Of a DNA stretch of 64,000 nt, positions 1-8,411 are shown piece by piece. The position numbers and the translations under genes were made by a program. Source of the stretch: Algorimicrobium algoritergicola (lineage in GTDB: Bacteria > Bacteroidota > Bacteroidia > Flavobacteriales > Flavobacteriaceae); the NCBI RefSeq assembly GCF_008086165.1, contig NZ_VSKL01000006.1, positions 124,001 to 188,000 of the forward strand. Reading direction: 5' to 3'. The notes under the pieces are model-generated. The model was not told the origin of the DNA. It saw nothing but the letters and a program-made list of their open reading frames with translations, and made no database searches. Position 1 is the first letter of the stretch. Every line of letters starts with the position of its first letter.

Positions 1-30
1 TCCAGTAGACTTTATATATTTTCAATTTTA

Positions 31-933
31 ATGAGATTATTCTTCAAACGTATTGGTTTTATTTTACTGTTATTTATAGGGGTTTCTTCGGCTATCTCTT
101 ATGGCAGTTTATGGGCATTGCGCCAAGGGTCGTTTTATAAGCCCTCATTTTTGGAGCAGCAAATACAAACCTCTGAATTTGATTATATTATTTTGGGTTC
201 TAGCACGGGTTTAACAACGCTTAATACGCAGGTAATTGATTCGGTTTCAGGTAGGCATGGATTAAATTTGTCTATGGATGATACGAGTTTATCCAGTCAG
301 TATTTGATGCTCCAGCATTTTATTGCATCCGGTAAGCAAACTCCAATTTGTGTGTTAGCTGCTAGTATTTTGGATTATGATGTTATAGACCATGTGTTAA
401 GTGGTAATGACTATCGTTTTTTGCCTTATGTTTCGAGGGGTTATGTTTATGATTATTATGGCTCTTTTCCCGGGAGTCCTGCTCGGATATCAGCCAATAG
501 TAACTGGTTTCCTATGCTTGGTGTGGGTTATTATAATGCGGAATTGTTTTATCCGTCTTTGGTTAGTTTGGTACAACCCCAAAAACGCAATCGGTTTGAT
601 GCCTATGGGAATTACAGCTATCCTATTACCACCCAGGTTTCGGCGTTAATAGTTTCTAGACGCTCCAAAACGCTCCAATTTAAAAACCCTTATTTTAAGA
701 AGATTCAGGATTTATGTGCTAAAAATGACATGGCATTAGTTGTTTATATACCACCCCATAAAACCTTGGCAGTGGAGACGGGGCCAACCTCTTTTCCTGT
801 AATAAATCACTCCGATGTATTAAACGATACGCGGTATTTTTATGATGATTTTCATGTGAATCGTTTGGGACGGCAGACGGTTAGTTTGCTGTTTGCGGGT
901 ATGTTCTCGATACATTCCGATATAAGCCCCTAA
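31..933 (+). CDS. SGNH-like membrane-anchored protein of the polysaccharide locus
   Basis: A 300-residue protein with one N-terminal hydrophobic helix (about residues 8-27) and a probably extracytoplasmic remainder. The segment YIILGSSTG (residues 52-60) resembles block I of SGNH/GDSL hydrolases, and YFYDDFHVNRLG near the C-terminus resembles the Asp-x-x-His block V. Proteins of this type often act with membrane O-acyltransferases to O-acetylate surface glycans; that role is inferred from the fold hints and from the glycosyltransferase neighbours. The ATG at 31 is the first plausible start, only 30 bases into the window, so the upstream partner cannot be seen. A DltD-like function is an alternative. 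Confidence 0.6.
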   Translation: MRLFFKRIGFILLLFIGVSSAISYGSLWALRQGSFYKPSFLEQQIQTSEFDYIILGSSTGLTTLNTQVIDSVSGRHGLNLSMDDTSLSSQYLMLQHFIASGKQTPICVLAASILDYDVIDHVLSGNDYRFLPYVSRGYVYDYYGSFPGSPARISANSNWFPMLGVGYYNAELFYPSLVSLVQPQKRNRFDAYGNYSYPITTQVSALIVSRRSKTLQFKNPYFKKIQDLCAKNDMALVVYIPPHKTLAVETGPTSFPVINHSDVLNDTRYFYDDFHVNRLGRQTVSLLFAGMFSIHSDISP

Positions 934-961
934 ATCCCCGAAGGGGACTTTTGGTTTTTTT
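932..961 (+). terminator. Hairpin with T-run overlapping the first gene's stop codon
   Basis: TCCCC at 935-939 pairs with GGGGA at 943-947 across a GAA loop. A T-rich tract follows, and the stop codon sits just before the left arm. The CCCC-GAA-GGGG core resembles a short hairpin commonly scattered in Bacteroidota intergenic DNA, so it may be a dispersed repeat used as a terminator. Confidence 0.5.
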
Positions 962-1043
962 CAATCTTCAGGTTAAATATCCTATATAATCTGAAATGTC
1001 CACGCGCCGGCTCGCCTTCCTTCGGCAGGCAGACCCCTTTGCT

Positions 1044-1066
1044 AAAATAGTCCACAGGACTATTTT
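1044..1066. repeat. Inverted repeat AAAATAGTCC / GGACTATTTT, copy 1
   Basis: A perfect 10-bp inverted repeat around a 3-base loop (1044-1053 with 1057-1066), followed by more T residues. It could fold in RNA as a terminator-like hairpin. A near-identical copy lies at 1222-1243. Confidence 0.75.
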
Positions 1067-1221
1067 TTTACGTTTGGTCGATTTTTATATTTCAAACCCT
1101 CCGTCTAGATCTCCGTTGTACTTTTTGGAAAAGTCATAGCGCATTTCATCGCAATTCTACAAACTCCCCGTCCAAACTTTGTTAACTTATTTTTGCCTGC
1201 TCGCCAGCTCGCCCCTTTACT

Positions 1222-1243
1222 AAAATAGTCCACTGGACTATTT
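1222..1243. repeat. Inverted repeat AAAATAGTCC / GGACTATTT, copy 2
   Basis: Second copy of the hairpin at 1044-1066, with 9 paired bases and a loop changed from ACA to ACT. Flanking bases are conserved too, pointing to a dispersed element rather than a chance palindrome. Confidence 0.75.
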
Positions 1244-1375
1244 CTTAACGTTCGGTCGCCTCTTTAACTAAAGGGAGGAGCCAAAAATTGTTAGGGTTTA
1301 TTGCCTGTGGTTAAATATTGAAATAGTTGGGTTTGGTTTCCTAAAGATTTTTACCTTTAGATTTTAAAACATGAC

Positions 1376-2572
1376 TTGTTGAAAACCCCCTTAAAAATAG
1401 CTATTTACTCTGGAGAAATACCGAGTACCACCTTTATAGAGCGTCTGATTTCAGGTGTGGCTGATGCTGGGCATCCCGTGATTCTTTTTGGCATTTTACG
1501 TAAACGGCCTAGGTATTCGTCTCGTGTTAGGGTGGTTGGATATCGATTGAACCGCCTGTCCAAGTTTTGGCATTTAATGCGTTATAGTATACTCTTGACC
1601 TTATTTAAAGGTGGTGATAAAAAACGGTTGGATGCCTATTTAAAACAGCAGCAAAAAACAGATGTTTATACGAAAGTTAAATATTATCCTGTGCTATGGC
1701 ATCAGCCTGACGTATTTCATTTGCAGTGGGCCAAAGGCCTAAAGGATTGGATTTGGGTTCAGGATTTTGGTATGAAATTGGTATTGAGTTTGCGCGGTGC
1801 CCACATTAATTATTCGCCGATAGCGGATGCTGCTTTAGCTGCTATGTATCGGGAATACTTTCCGAAAGTTGACGGGTTTCATGCGGTATCCAAAGCTATT
1901 GGTTTGGAAGCTCAAAAATATGGTGCAGTCCAAAACAAAATAACCGTTGTGTATAGTGGATTACCGGCTTCTGAAATTAAAGCTGCCATTGAAAAGAAAA
2001 CGGAACCTTTGGATTTGGCTGATAAGCCATTTTATATTATTTCCGTAGGACGGCCTCATTGGGTAAAAGGTTATACCTATGCATTAGATGCCTGTAAGAT
2101 ACTAAAAGCGCAAGGTTTTGATTTTCATTATACTATAGTTGGTGGAACTAAGGATATAGAACTTGCTTATCAGGTTCATGACTTAAACCTTTCAGAACAG
2201 GTAACATTGTTAAATCAACTACCTTATAGTCAGGTTCAAGAGCTTATTTCTCAATCCGATTTATTACTGTTATCCAGTGTTAAAGAAGGGATTGCAAACG
2301 TGGTACTGGAAGCTATGGCTTTAGGGACTTTGGTTTTAAGTACGGATTGTGGCGGTATGGATGAGGTTATTTATGATGGTGAGACGGGGTTTTTGGTTCC
2401 TATTCGGGATTCAAATGCGATGGCTGCTAAAATTATTGAGATTGCCAATTTGAACGACCTAGAAACCGTACGCATTCGTCAGAATGGGTTGGAAGCTATA
2501 AAAACTAATCATCGTGAGGAGCTGATGGTTAAAGGGATGCTTGGGCTTTATGAAGGGGTGTTAGAGGGGTGA
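1376..2572 (+). CDS. GT4-type glycosyltransferase
   Basis: A 398-residue GT-B fold glycosyltransferase. The C-terminal nucleotide-sugar half begins at the VGRPHWVKG segment (about residue 225), and the acidic E-x7-E motif lies in KEGIANVVLEAMALG (about 304-312), followed by CGGMDEVI. It likely adds one sugar to the lipid-linked repeat unit on the cytoplasmic face. The start is TTG: the nearby ATG at 1371 opens a frame that stops after three codons, and the TTG leads directly into the expected first beta strand (KIAIYSGE). It resembles the next gene in length and in the HW-KG motif region, so the two may be an old duplication. The stop codon is the first unit of a heptamer array. Confidence 0.85.
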   Translation: MLKTPLKIAIYSGEIPSTTFIERLISGVADAGHPVILFGILRKRPRYSSRVRVVGYRLNRLSKFWHLMRYSILLTLFKGGDKKRLDAYLKQQQKTDVYTKVKYYPVLWHQPDVFHLQWAKGLKDWIWVQDFGMKLVLSLRGAHINYSPIADAALAAMYREYFPKVDGFHAVSKAIGLEAQKYGAVQNKITVVYSGLPASEIKAAIEKKTEPLDLADKPFYIISVGRPHWVKGYTYALDACKILKAQGFDFHYTIVGGTKDIELAYQVHDLNLSEQVTLLNQLPYSQVQELISQSDLLLLSSVKEGIANVVLEAMALGTLVLSTDCGGMDEVIYDGETGFLVPIRDSNAMAAKIIEIANLNDLETVRIRQNGLEAIKTNHREELMVKGMLGLYEGVLEG

Positions 2573-2805
2573 AAAGTTAAAAGTTAAAAGTTAAAAGTTA
2601 AAAGTGAAAAGTGAAAAGTGAAAAGTGAAAAGTGAAGAGTGAAGAGTGAAGAGTGAAGAGTGAAGAGTGAAAAGTGAACAGTGAAAAGTGAAGAGTGAAG
2701 AGTGAAGAGTGAAGAGTGAAAAGTGAAGAGTGAAAAGTGAAAAGTGAATAGTGAAAAGTGAACAGTGAAAAGTGAAGAGTGAAGAGTGAAAAATTAAAAG
2801 TGACT
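2570..2805. repeat. Heptamer tandem array GTGAAAA/GTGAAGA, starting at a stop codon
   Basis: About 33 head-to-tail 7-bp units: first GTTAAAA, then GTGAAAA and GTGAAGA, with occasional GTGAACA or GTGAATA variants. The TGA stop of the upstream glycosyltransferase is inside the first GTGAAAA unit. The rest of the spacer to 2975 shows no gene or clear promoter. Confidence 0.9.
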
Positions 2806-2975
2806 AATGACTACGGCAGGTAGGTGTTGATTTTTGAGGTTGGGAGTAGGGATGTGGTTTGAGTTGTGTGTTGTGAGGTGTTAAGTTGGAATTGAAGTTA
2901 AAGTTAAAAAAATTGCTTTATTATGTTGAACATAGGAAATAATATGAAACCTAGAACCATGAATTTTTACCATAT

Positions 2976-4172
2976 ATGATAGAAACAACAACATCTAATA
3001 AGCGTATTGGTCTTGTGTTATCCACCGTGCCGCGCTATTCTGAAACCTTTTTTAGAAATAAAATAAGTGGGCTACAGGATCGGGGGTTTGATGTTATTTT
3101 ATTTGTTGATTATTCAGGGCCTGAAGACCGAACTTTTGGTTGTCAGGTTGTAGCCGCACCTCATTTTGGAGGCGGTATCTTGAACCGTTTTTGGTTTGGT
3201 TTTATAGCCCTAATACGGTCGCTTTTTATGCACCCTAGAAGAAGCTATAAATTGTTTGCTTTAAATAAAGCCGATGGTATAGCTTTAAAAGCTAATATGA
3301 AACAGCTTATTTTAAATCAGTTTTTTTTTAGTCAGAATGTGGATTGGCTTCATTTTGGATTTGGGATGCTGGCTGTAAAACGCGAAAATGTGGCGCAAGC
3401 CATGGGCGCTAAAATGGCGGTGAGTTTTAGAGGCTATGATTTGTATTTATCCCCATTAAAGCACCCGGGTTGTTTTAATATCTTGTTTACCAAGGCAGTT
3501 CGGTACCATGTGTTGTCTGAAGAAATGAAACAGACTTTAGTTGAATATTCTATTTTGCCTCGTAACATTCAGGTGATCACACCCGCTATTGATACGCAGT
3601 TTTTTAAACGGCATGGTCCAGCTGATGCTAATCCAGACGTGCAATTAATTACTGTTGGGCGATTGCATTGGAAAAAAGGATTGGAATATACACTTGAAGC
3701 ATTAGCGCACCTAAAAGCTGCAGGTATTGCTTTTCATTATACCATTATTGGTGCTGGGAGTGAAAGCGAACGACTTGTTTTTGCTGCGCATCAGTTAGGT
3801 TTACTAGATTATATTTCATTTACCGGAAAACTACCCCAAGATGCGGTTAAGTCGCGATTGGAAAATGCCTCCATTTATATACAATACAGTATTCAAGAAG
3901 GTTTTTGTAATGCTGTTTTAGAGGCTCAAGCTATGGGTTTGCTCTGTGTGGTGAGTGATGCTGAAGGTTTGCAAGAGAACGTGTTGCATGATGAAACGGG
4001 CTGGGTGGTTGCTAAACGCCAACCACAGCTTTTAGCCAAACAATTGGCACAGGTTATTCAGCTTTCCGCAGACGATAAAGAGGCTATAAGAACACGCGCC
4101 ATACGGCGTGTTTGTGATGAATTTAATCTTAATAAACAGCAAGCCGCATTTTTGGCGTTTTATAATAGGTAG
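2976..4172 (+). CDS. GT4-type glycosyltransferase
   Basis: A 398-residue GT-B glycosyltransferase of the colanic-acid/GT4 type. The C-terminal domain opens with LITVGRLHWKKG (about residue 223) and carries the E-x7-E motif in QEGFCNAVLEAQAMG (about 307-315). It probably extends the same lipid-linked glycan as the gene before it; the acceptor and donor cannot be told from the sequence. It starts with ATG. A long repeat-filled spacer on each side means it is unlikely to be translationally coupled to its neighbours. The same length and motif style as the gene at 1376 suggest paralogy. Confidence 0.85.
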   Translation: MIETTTSNKRIGLVLSTVPRYSETFFRNKISGLQDRGFDVILFVDYSGPEDRTFGCQVVAAPHFGGGILNRFWFGFIALIRSLFMHPRRSYKLFALNKADGIALKANMKQLILNQFFFSQNVDWLHFGFGMLAVKRENVAQAMGAKMAVSFRGYDLYLSPLKHPGCFNILFTKAVRYHVLSEEMKQTLVEYSILPRNIQVITPAIDTQFFKRHGPADANPDVQLITVGRLHWKKGLEYTLEALAHLKAAGIAFHYTIIGAGSESERLVFAAHQLGLLDYISFTGKLPQDAVKSRLENASIYIQYSIQEGFCNAVLEAQAMGLLCVVSDAEGLQENVLHDETGWVVAKRQPQLLAKQLAQVIQLSADDKEAIRTRAIRRVCDEFNLNKQQAAFLAFYNR

Positions 4173-4301
4173 AAAGCTAATATTATAATAATTTTCTATT
4201 TTAGATATTATAGTTTATCAATCTTATCTTTTTTACTCACATTGCTTCTTATGACGCTTTAAGGTGTTCGTGAAACTTTGATTTACACACTTATTTATAA
4301 A

Positions 4302-4480
4302 GTTCATTTTTTCCATCGATGAAAAAACGAACCAAAAAAATCTAGGCTTATTTTCGTTTTCTTGAAAACTGCATAAAGGCCTTTGCCTGCGGATGGCAAT
4401 CGCTACGCTAGGCCATCCTCCGTTGCCCTTGCTGCGGCTTTTATTTGTTTTACTACGAAATTGAAACATAGGCCGTTTGG
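4302..4480 (+). repeat. Nested-hairpin dispersed element, copy A
   Basis: The left end carries the ACGAACCAAAAAAATCTAGG box and the right end the TAGGCCGTTTG box. Between them lies the GC-rich core GGATGGC...GCCATCC. It is the most diverged of the four A-D copies: the outer TTTTCGTTT stem partner is eroded to ACGAAATTGAAAC. Confidence 0.8.
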
Positions 4481-4626
4481 ATATTTTAATTTTATGTGTT
4501 GTGATTTTGATGAATTGTTAGTTTTTATTTGTGGTTTAGGAACGGTATATATCCGTTCTTTTCTTTTCTTTTCTTTTTTACTCACCACATTTGTTTATTT
4601 TATTGTTGGTGTTCGTGAATCTTCGA

Positions 4627-4740
4627 TTTGCATTGCCCAAAAAAGAAACAAAAAACGTTAGGCCTATATTCGATTTTATTTTAAACGATCCTTTAGCTAT
4701 CAAGTTTTACGATAAATCTTGGATAGGCCGAAATAGAAAG
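4627..4740 (+). repeat. Dispersed element, copy E (short variant)
   Basis: It shares the left box GCATTGCCCAAAAAAGAAAC followed by a TAGGC segment, and a right box GATAGGCCGA preceded by ACGATAAAT. The GC-rich internal hairpin of copies A-D is missing. It best matches copy F at 25500-25692. Confidence 0.7.
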
Positions 4741-4945
4741 CCTTTGAGAGTATCCTTATAACATTTAGGTCTATGAGAGTATCCATGATATTATTGCTCT
4801 AACATGCTTAAAAGAATCGGGTTGGGCATTATTGGTCTTGAATCTGTATATTTTGTTAAATGAAAATTTATAGCTTTTTACGAAACCTTGTGGAAATCTT
4901 ATAGATAACACTTATTATTGTAATCTAAAACGTAAAAAATTGCCC

Positions 4946-5689
4946 ATGACCTCTTATGAATTTATGCGTTGGCTGACGTTTCCGCTTATGACAACTCATT
5001 TGGTCACCGTACGGAATGATATAAAGCGACTTATAAAAACAGATGCAAGCGTTAATAAACCCCTTTCTATTTTAGATGTGGGTGGACGTAAATCACCCTA
5101 TACTATTAATTTAGCGGCCGATGTTACGTTGCTAGATGTGCCGCAAGAAGCCGGAACGAAAGAAGCTTTGAATTTAGGTTTTACGGAATCGATATTAACC
5201 AATATTCAAAAAAAACGATCAAATATTTCTGATGTTCTTATACAAGATATGACCCAATCCACTTTGCCAGAAGCTTGTTATGATGCCGTGGTGAGTATTG
5301 AAGTGATTGAGCATGTGGAGGCCGATGATCTGTTTGTAAAACATATAGCTCAAGTACTTAAAAAAAACGGTTGGGCTTATTTTACAACTCCTAATGGTGA
5401 TTTTATTAAGAATGAAGGCCCTGGGAAAAACCCGGATCATGTTCGGCATTATACCCGACAAGAATTGCATGATTTATTGTCCCAATATTTTGATACTGTA
5501 GATGTGCACTATGCCGTTAGTACCGGTAAATACCGCGTTTGGAGCTTGCAAAGTTTAAAAAGCACCAATCCTATTCGAATATTGAAATCTTTACTAGGAA
5601 CTGTTGTTAATAGATTCCAATCTAGAGGGCTGGAACAGTGTTCACAAAATACTGCTCATTTGGTGGCTGTGGCATATAAAGACCGTTAA
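4946..5689 (+). CDS. SAM-dependent class I methyltransferase
   Basis: A 247-residue Rossmann-fold methyltransferase. Motif I is ILDVGG (about residues 41-46). The post-motif segment VSIEVIEHVEADD and the TTPNG stretch are typical of Methyltransf_11/UbiG-like enzymes. It probably methylates a sugar or lipid in the polysaccharide pathway; the substrate is unknown. ATG at 4946 is preferred over a TTG two codons upstream. The next gene starts 5 bp after the stop, so the two are likely cotranscribed. Confidence 0.8.
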   Translation: MTSYEFMRWLTFPLMTTHLVTVRNDIKRLIKTDASVNKPLSILDVGGRKSPYTINLAADVTLLDVPQEAGTKEALNLGFTESILTNIQKKRSNISDVLIQDMTQSTLPEACYDAVVSIEVIEHVEADDLFVKHIAQVLKKNGWAYFTTPNGDFIKNEGPGKNPDHVRHYTRQELHDLLSQYFDTVDVHYAVSTGKYRVWSLQSLKSTNPIRILKSLLGTVVNRFQSRGLEQCSQNTAHLVAVAYKDR

Positions 5690-5693
5690 AAAA

Positions 5694-6479
5694 ATGCAGG
5701 ATATTTCAAAAAAGTTTAAGTTTTTTAAATTGAGAAAACGTTTATGGCGATCCAAACCCTATGCTATCTATTTACAATGTTATGGTGCTTTTTTAAATTG
5801 CTTTATTCGAATTAATAAGAAGCGCACAAGCATTATATTTATAAATGGGATGAGACGTTCAGGTAATCACTACCTGATGAAAACGATAATGGATTCTTCT
5901 TATGCTACCGTTATTTTTTATAATAATCAGAAGGCTTGTTCTAATTTAGATGTCCGAGATGGATTACAAACAAAATACAGATTTTCTAAAAACATCTTAA
6001 TAATTGTAGGGTATGAAGATTTACTTATTCAGGATTATAATGAGTCCTGTGAATTTATAACACAAACGCGTTTAAAAAATGTTGATTACCTCAAACTTGT
6101 AGTTGTTAGAGATTTGAGGAATGTTATGGCTAGTAGACTAAATCATTCTCATATGGCCAAACACTTAAAAAGTGATCATAAAGTTCTAAATCAGACAAAG
6201 CTACTTTGGAAAGACCATCATGACTATTACGATGTTATTGATTATCATGTTATACGCTATAATTTTTTACTTCGTGACTTAAGTGCTATTGATTTAAAGT
6301 TATTTTATATCCAAACAATAAAAGAGTCTAAAAAAGTTTTGAATAGATATGGAGGAGGCAGTAGTTTTGATAATGAGCACTTTCATTCTCGATATATGAA
6401 ATTTAAGGATGATAAAACGTATCTAACCTTAATTCAGGGTTTAGAATTTCAAGACGAAAAAATATATGGCATTTGGTAG
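5694..6479 (+). CDS. Sulfotransferase-like protein
   Basis: A 261-residue protein with a PAPS-type P-loop, FINGMRRSGNHYL (about residues 49-61), matching the 5'-phosphosulfate loop, and VVVRDLRNVMASRLNHS (about 135-151), matching the 3'-phosphate-binding motif with Arg and Ser. This supports transfer of sulfate from PAPS to a glycan, as expected for a marine flavobacterial exopolysaccharide. The family assignment rests on motifs only. An upstream TTG at 5604 would overlap the methyltransferase by 86 bp, so ATG at 5694 was chosen. This gene and the next two are visibly more AT-rich than genes further along the locus. Confidence 0.65.
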   Translation: MQDISKKFKFFKLRKRLWRSKPYAIYLQCYGAFLNCFIRINKKRTSIIFINGMRRSGNHYLMKTIMDSSYATVIFYNNQKACSNLDVRDGLQTKYRFSKNILIIVGYEDLLIQDYNESCEFITQTRLKNVDYLKLVVVRDLRNVMASRLNHSHMAKHLKSDHKVLNQTKLLWKDHHDYYDVIDYHVIRYNFLLRDLSAIDLKLFYIQTIKESKKVLNRYGGGSSFDNEHFHSRYMKFKDDKTYLTLIQGLEFQDEKIYGIW

Positions 6480-6548
6480 TTGATTGCTCATTTTAAAACG
6501 AAATACTTAATAGTAACTTGATCAAAATAATAAAGAATTAAAAATATT

Positions 6549-7223
6549 ATGTTAAAAAGCATATCTACAAAAATAAAACGACATTTAGGTAAATTATTAA
6601 AAAGTAGACAAGAGAAACGGCATTCTTTAGTTGGGGCTGGTAATTTATGGAAGATGAAACAAAATTTTCAGATTCATTTTTTAAAAGAACAAGGGTTAAA
6701 AACATCTGATTTTATTTTAGATGTTGGTTGCGGAACACTTCGTGGAGGAATACCAATAATTGATTTTTTAGATACAGATCATTATTATGGCGTTGAAGTA
6801 CGAAAACATGTTTTAGATGAAGGTAAAAAAGAGTTAAAGATATTGAAATTAGAACACAAGAAACCAAATTTAATATCATTTACTAATTTTTCAGAAATAC
6901 AAATTGAAGTTCAATTTCATGTTGTGTTTGCGTTTTCTGTATTGATTCATTTTGAAGATGGGATTACAGAAAATTGTTTTGAATTTATAGGTCAACACCT
7001 TAAGCGGGGTGGTGTTTTTTATGCCAATGTAAATATAGGAAATATTCCAGATGGTAATTGGCAGGGGTTTCCAGTTGTTTTCCGATCCATTAATTTTTAT
7101 GAAGCTTTAGCCAATAAAAATGGCATGCGCCTACAACAGCTGGGTGATTTAAAATCTTTAGGACATATTTCTGGAAAGGATGGTTCTGATAAGCAGATTA
7201 TGCTGAAGATGGTGAAAGATTAA
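6549..7223 (+). CDS. SAM-dependent class I methyltransferase
   Basis: A 224-residue methyltransferase with motif I ILDVGCGTLRGG (about residues 56-67), an acidic end to strand 2 in YYGVEV, and FAFSVLIHFEDG in the motif IV position. The first 35 residues are strongly basic, which may mean membrane-surface or nucleic-acid contact. It lies in the AT-rich segment with the sulfotransferase-like gene, so a glycan substrate is likely but unproved. ATG start. Confidence 0.8.
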   Translation: MLKSISTKIKRHLGKLLKSRQEKRHSLVGAGNLWKMKQNFQIHFLKEQGLKTSDFILDVGCGTLRGGIPIIDFLDTDHYYGVEVRKHVLDEGKKELKILKLEHKKPNLISFTNFSEIQIEVQFHVVFAFSVLIHFEDGITENCFEFIGQHLKRGGVFYANVNIGNIPDGNWQGFPVVFRSINFYEALANKNGMRLQQLGDLKSLGHISGKDGSDKQIMLKMVKD

Positions 7224-7294
7224 TGCCTTTTTAAAAAAATATAGTTTTACCTAGCTTGAAAAATAATAGGTAACTTACAAAACACATTGTGCTT

Positions 7295-8386
7295 ATGAAA
7301 ATCCTCATTTTGTATACTTACAACAAAGGATTGCTTTCAAATTTTTTTCAAGAGCTTTCGGAAAAATTGTGTGCTGATGGTTTTGAGGTTTTTAACTTTT
7401 ATTTAAAGCATAAAAAAGAAAGGTTTATTCAAAATAAAGTTCAGGTTTTTGGGGAAAAACGTGGAAATCATTTTCATAATTACAGATGTATTTACCAAAT
7501 AATTTCTAGAACAAAACCGGATATCATCATTTCTAATTTTAGTTATGTTAATCCATCATTGTTGTTTGGCAGATTGTTAGGCATTAATAGGAATATTGCT
7601 TGGTTTCACACGGTTTACGGACACGGAAAACCCAATAAACAAAAGTTACTTACAAAACGTTTTTTTTTGAAAATGGCAGAATTTGTTATTGCTAATTCCC
7701 CACTTTTGCAAAAAGAAATGCATTCTATTTATAAAATACCTAAACACCGCACTGCTGCCATTCCGTTTTGGACAAACATCACTGATTATCGTTTGCCTTT
7801 AAATGGATTAACTATTGTAAAACATCCTTCAACTTTACAGATTGGTTGTCCTGGGCGTTTGTTAGCAGATAAAAATCATGCTTCGGTGATTAAAGCCATA
7901 CATGCATTAAAACAACGCACTCAAAAAACAATTCACTTATATATTGCTGGGGATGGACCTTATAAACAGGATTTAGAGCAATTAGTTAGTGATTTAGAAT
8001 TGAATGATACAGTGACTTTTCTGGGATTGTTAAATGTTCCTGATATGGTAGCGTATTATGATGCTATGGATGTCGTGGTTTTACCAAGTTTTCACGAAGC
8101 TTTTGGATTGGTTTTTATTGAAGCGATAGCCTTGGGACGGCCTGTTTTAGTATCACGCGCCTTTGGCGCTTTGAATTTTATTGACACTGAAAAATTTCCG
8201 ATACAAGACTTTAGTTTTAGTCCGTATGACATACCGGAATTAATTGATAAATTAGAACCCTATATAAGGGATGCAGACTATGCTCCAAATTATTTTCAAG
8301 CGATTTATTATGATACCTTTGAAAAGGGTGTTATTTATGAGGCGGTTAAAGCTGTAATCTTGAATCAAACCAGAGCATCAAAATGA
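7295..8386 (+). CDS. GT4-type glycosyltransferase
   Basis: A 363-residue GT-B enzyme. The N-terminal strand is MKILILYTYNKG. The C-terminal domain starts at GCPGRLLADKNH (about residue 185), and the E-x7-E motif is in FHEAFGLVFIEAIALGRPV (about 266-284). ATG at 7295 follows an in-frame GTG two codons upstream and is preferred because it begins the first beta strand. It probably acts in repeat-unit assembly. The next gene begins 25 bp downstream. Confidence 0.85.
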   Translation: MKILILYTYNKGLLSNFFQELSEKLCADGFEVFNFYLKHKKERFIQNKVQVFGEKRGNHFHNYRCIYQIISRTKPDIIISNFSYVNPSLLFGRLLGINRNIAWFHTVYGHGKPNKQKLLTKRFFLKMAEFVIANSPLLQKEMHSIYKIPKHRTAAIPFWTNITDYRLPLNGLTIVKHPSTLQIGCPGRLLADKNHASVIKAIHALKQRTQKTIHLYIAGDGPYKQDLEQLVSDLELNDTVTFLGLLNVPDMVAYYDAMDVVVLPSFHEAFGLVFIEAIALGRPVLVSRAFGALNFIDTEKFPIQDFSFSPYDIPELIDKLEPYIRDADYAPNYFQAIYYDTFEKGVIYEAVKAVILNQTRASK

Positions 8387-8411
8387 GTGCTATTTTAATG
8401 AACTAACGTAC

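Larger units (their letters stand above)
934..1375. other. 442-bp non-coding spacer with hairpin repeats
   Basis: No credible gene is seen. The spacer holds the terminator-like hairpin, two copies of an AAAATAGTCC inverted repeat about 180 bp apart, and a CCTTCCTT-CGGCAGGCAG segment at about 1015-1032 that recurs in expanded form near 22140. Text around both hairpins is also similar (a CCCCTTT-nCTAAAATAGTCCA segment before, an ACGTTnGGTCG segment after), so each hairpin is part of a longer repeat unit. Confidence 0.6.
4173..4945. other. 770-bp non-coding spacer with two dispersed elements
   Basis: No supportable gene; short open frames on both strands run through repeats. The spacer holds hairpin element copy A (4302-4480), element copy E (4627-4740), and a short direct repeat TGAGAGTATCC near 4745 and 4773. 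Base composition is very AT-rich outside the element cores. Confidence 0.65.

Noticed and set aside
2570..2805. CRISPR array
   Set aside because: Units are 7 bp with no unique spacers and no cas genes anywhere in the window. The 49-bp repeats at 16446 are also head to tail without spacers.
4383..4661. 92-residue open frame in the 4.2-4.9 kb spacer
   Set aside because: It runs across hairpin element A, has frameshifted equivalents in other copies and no recognisable domain. The 80-residue frame at 15983-16225 is rejected for the same reason.
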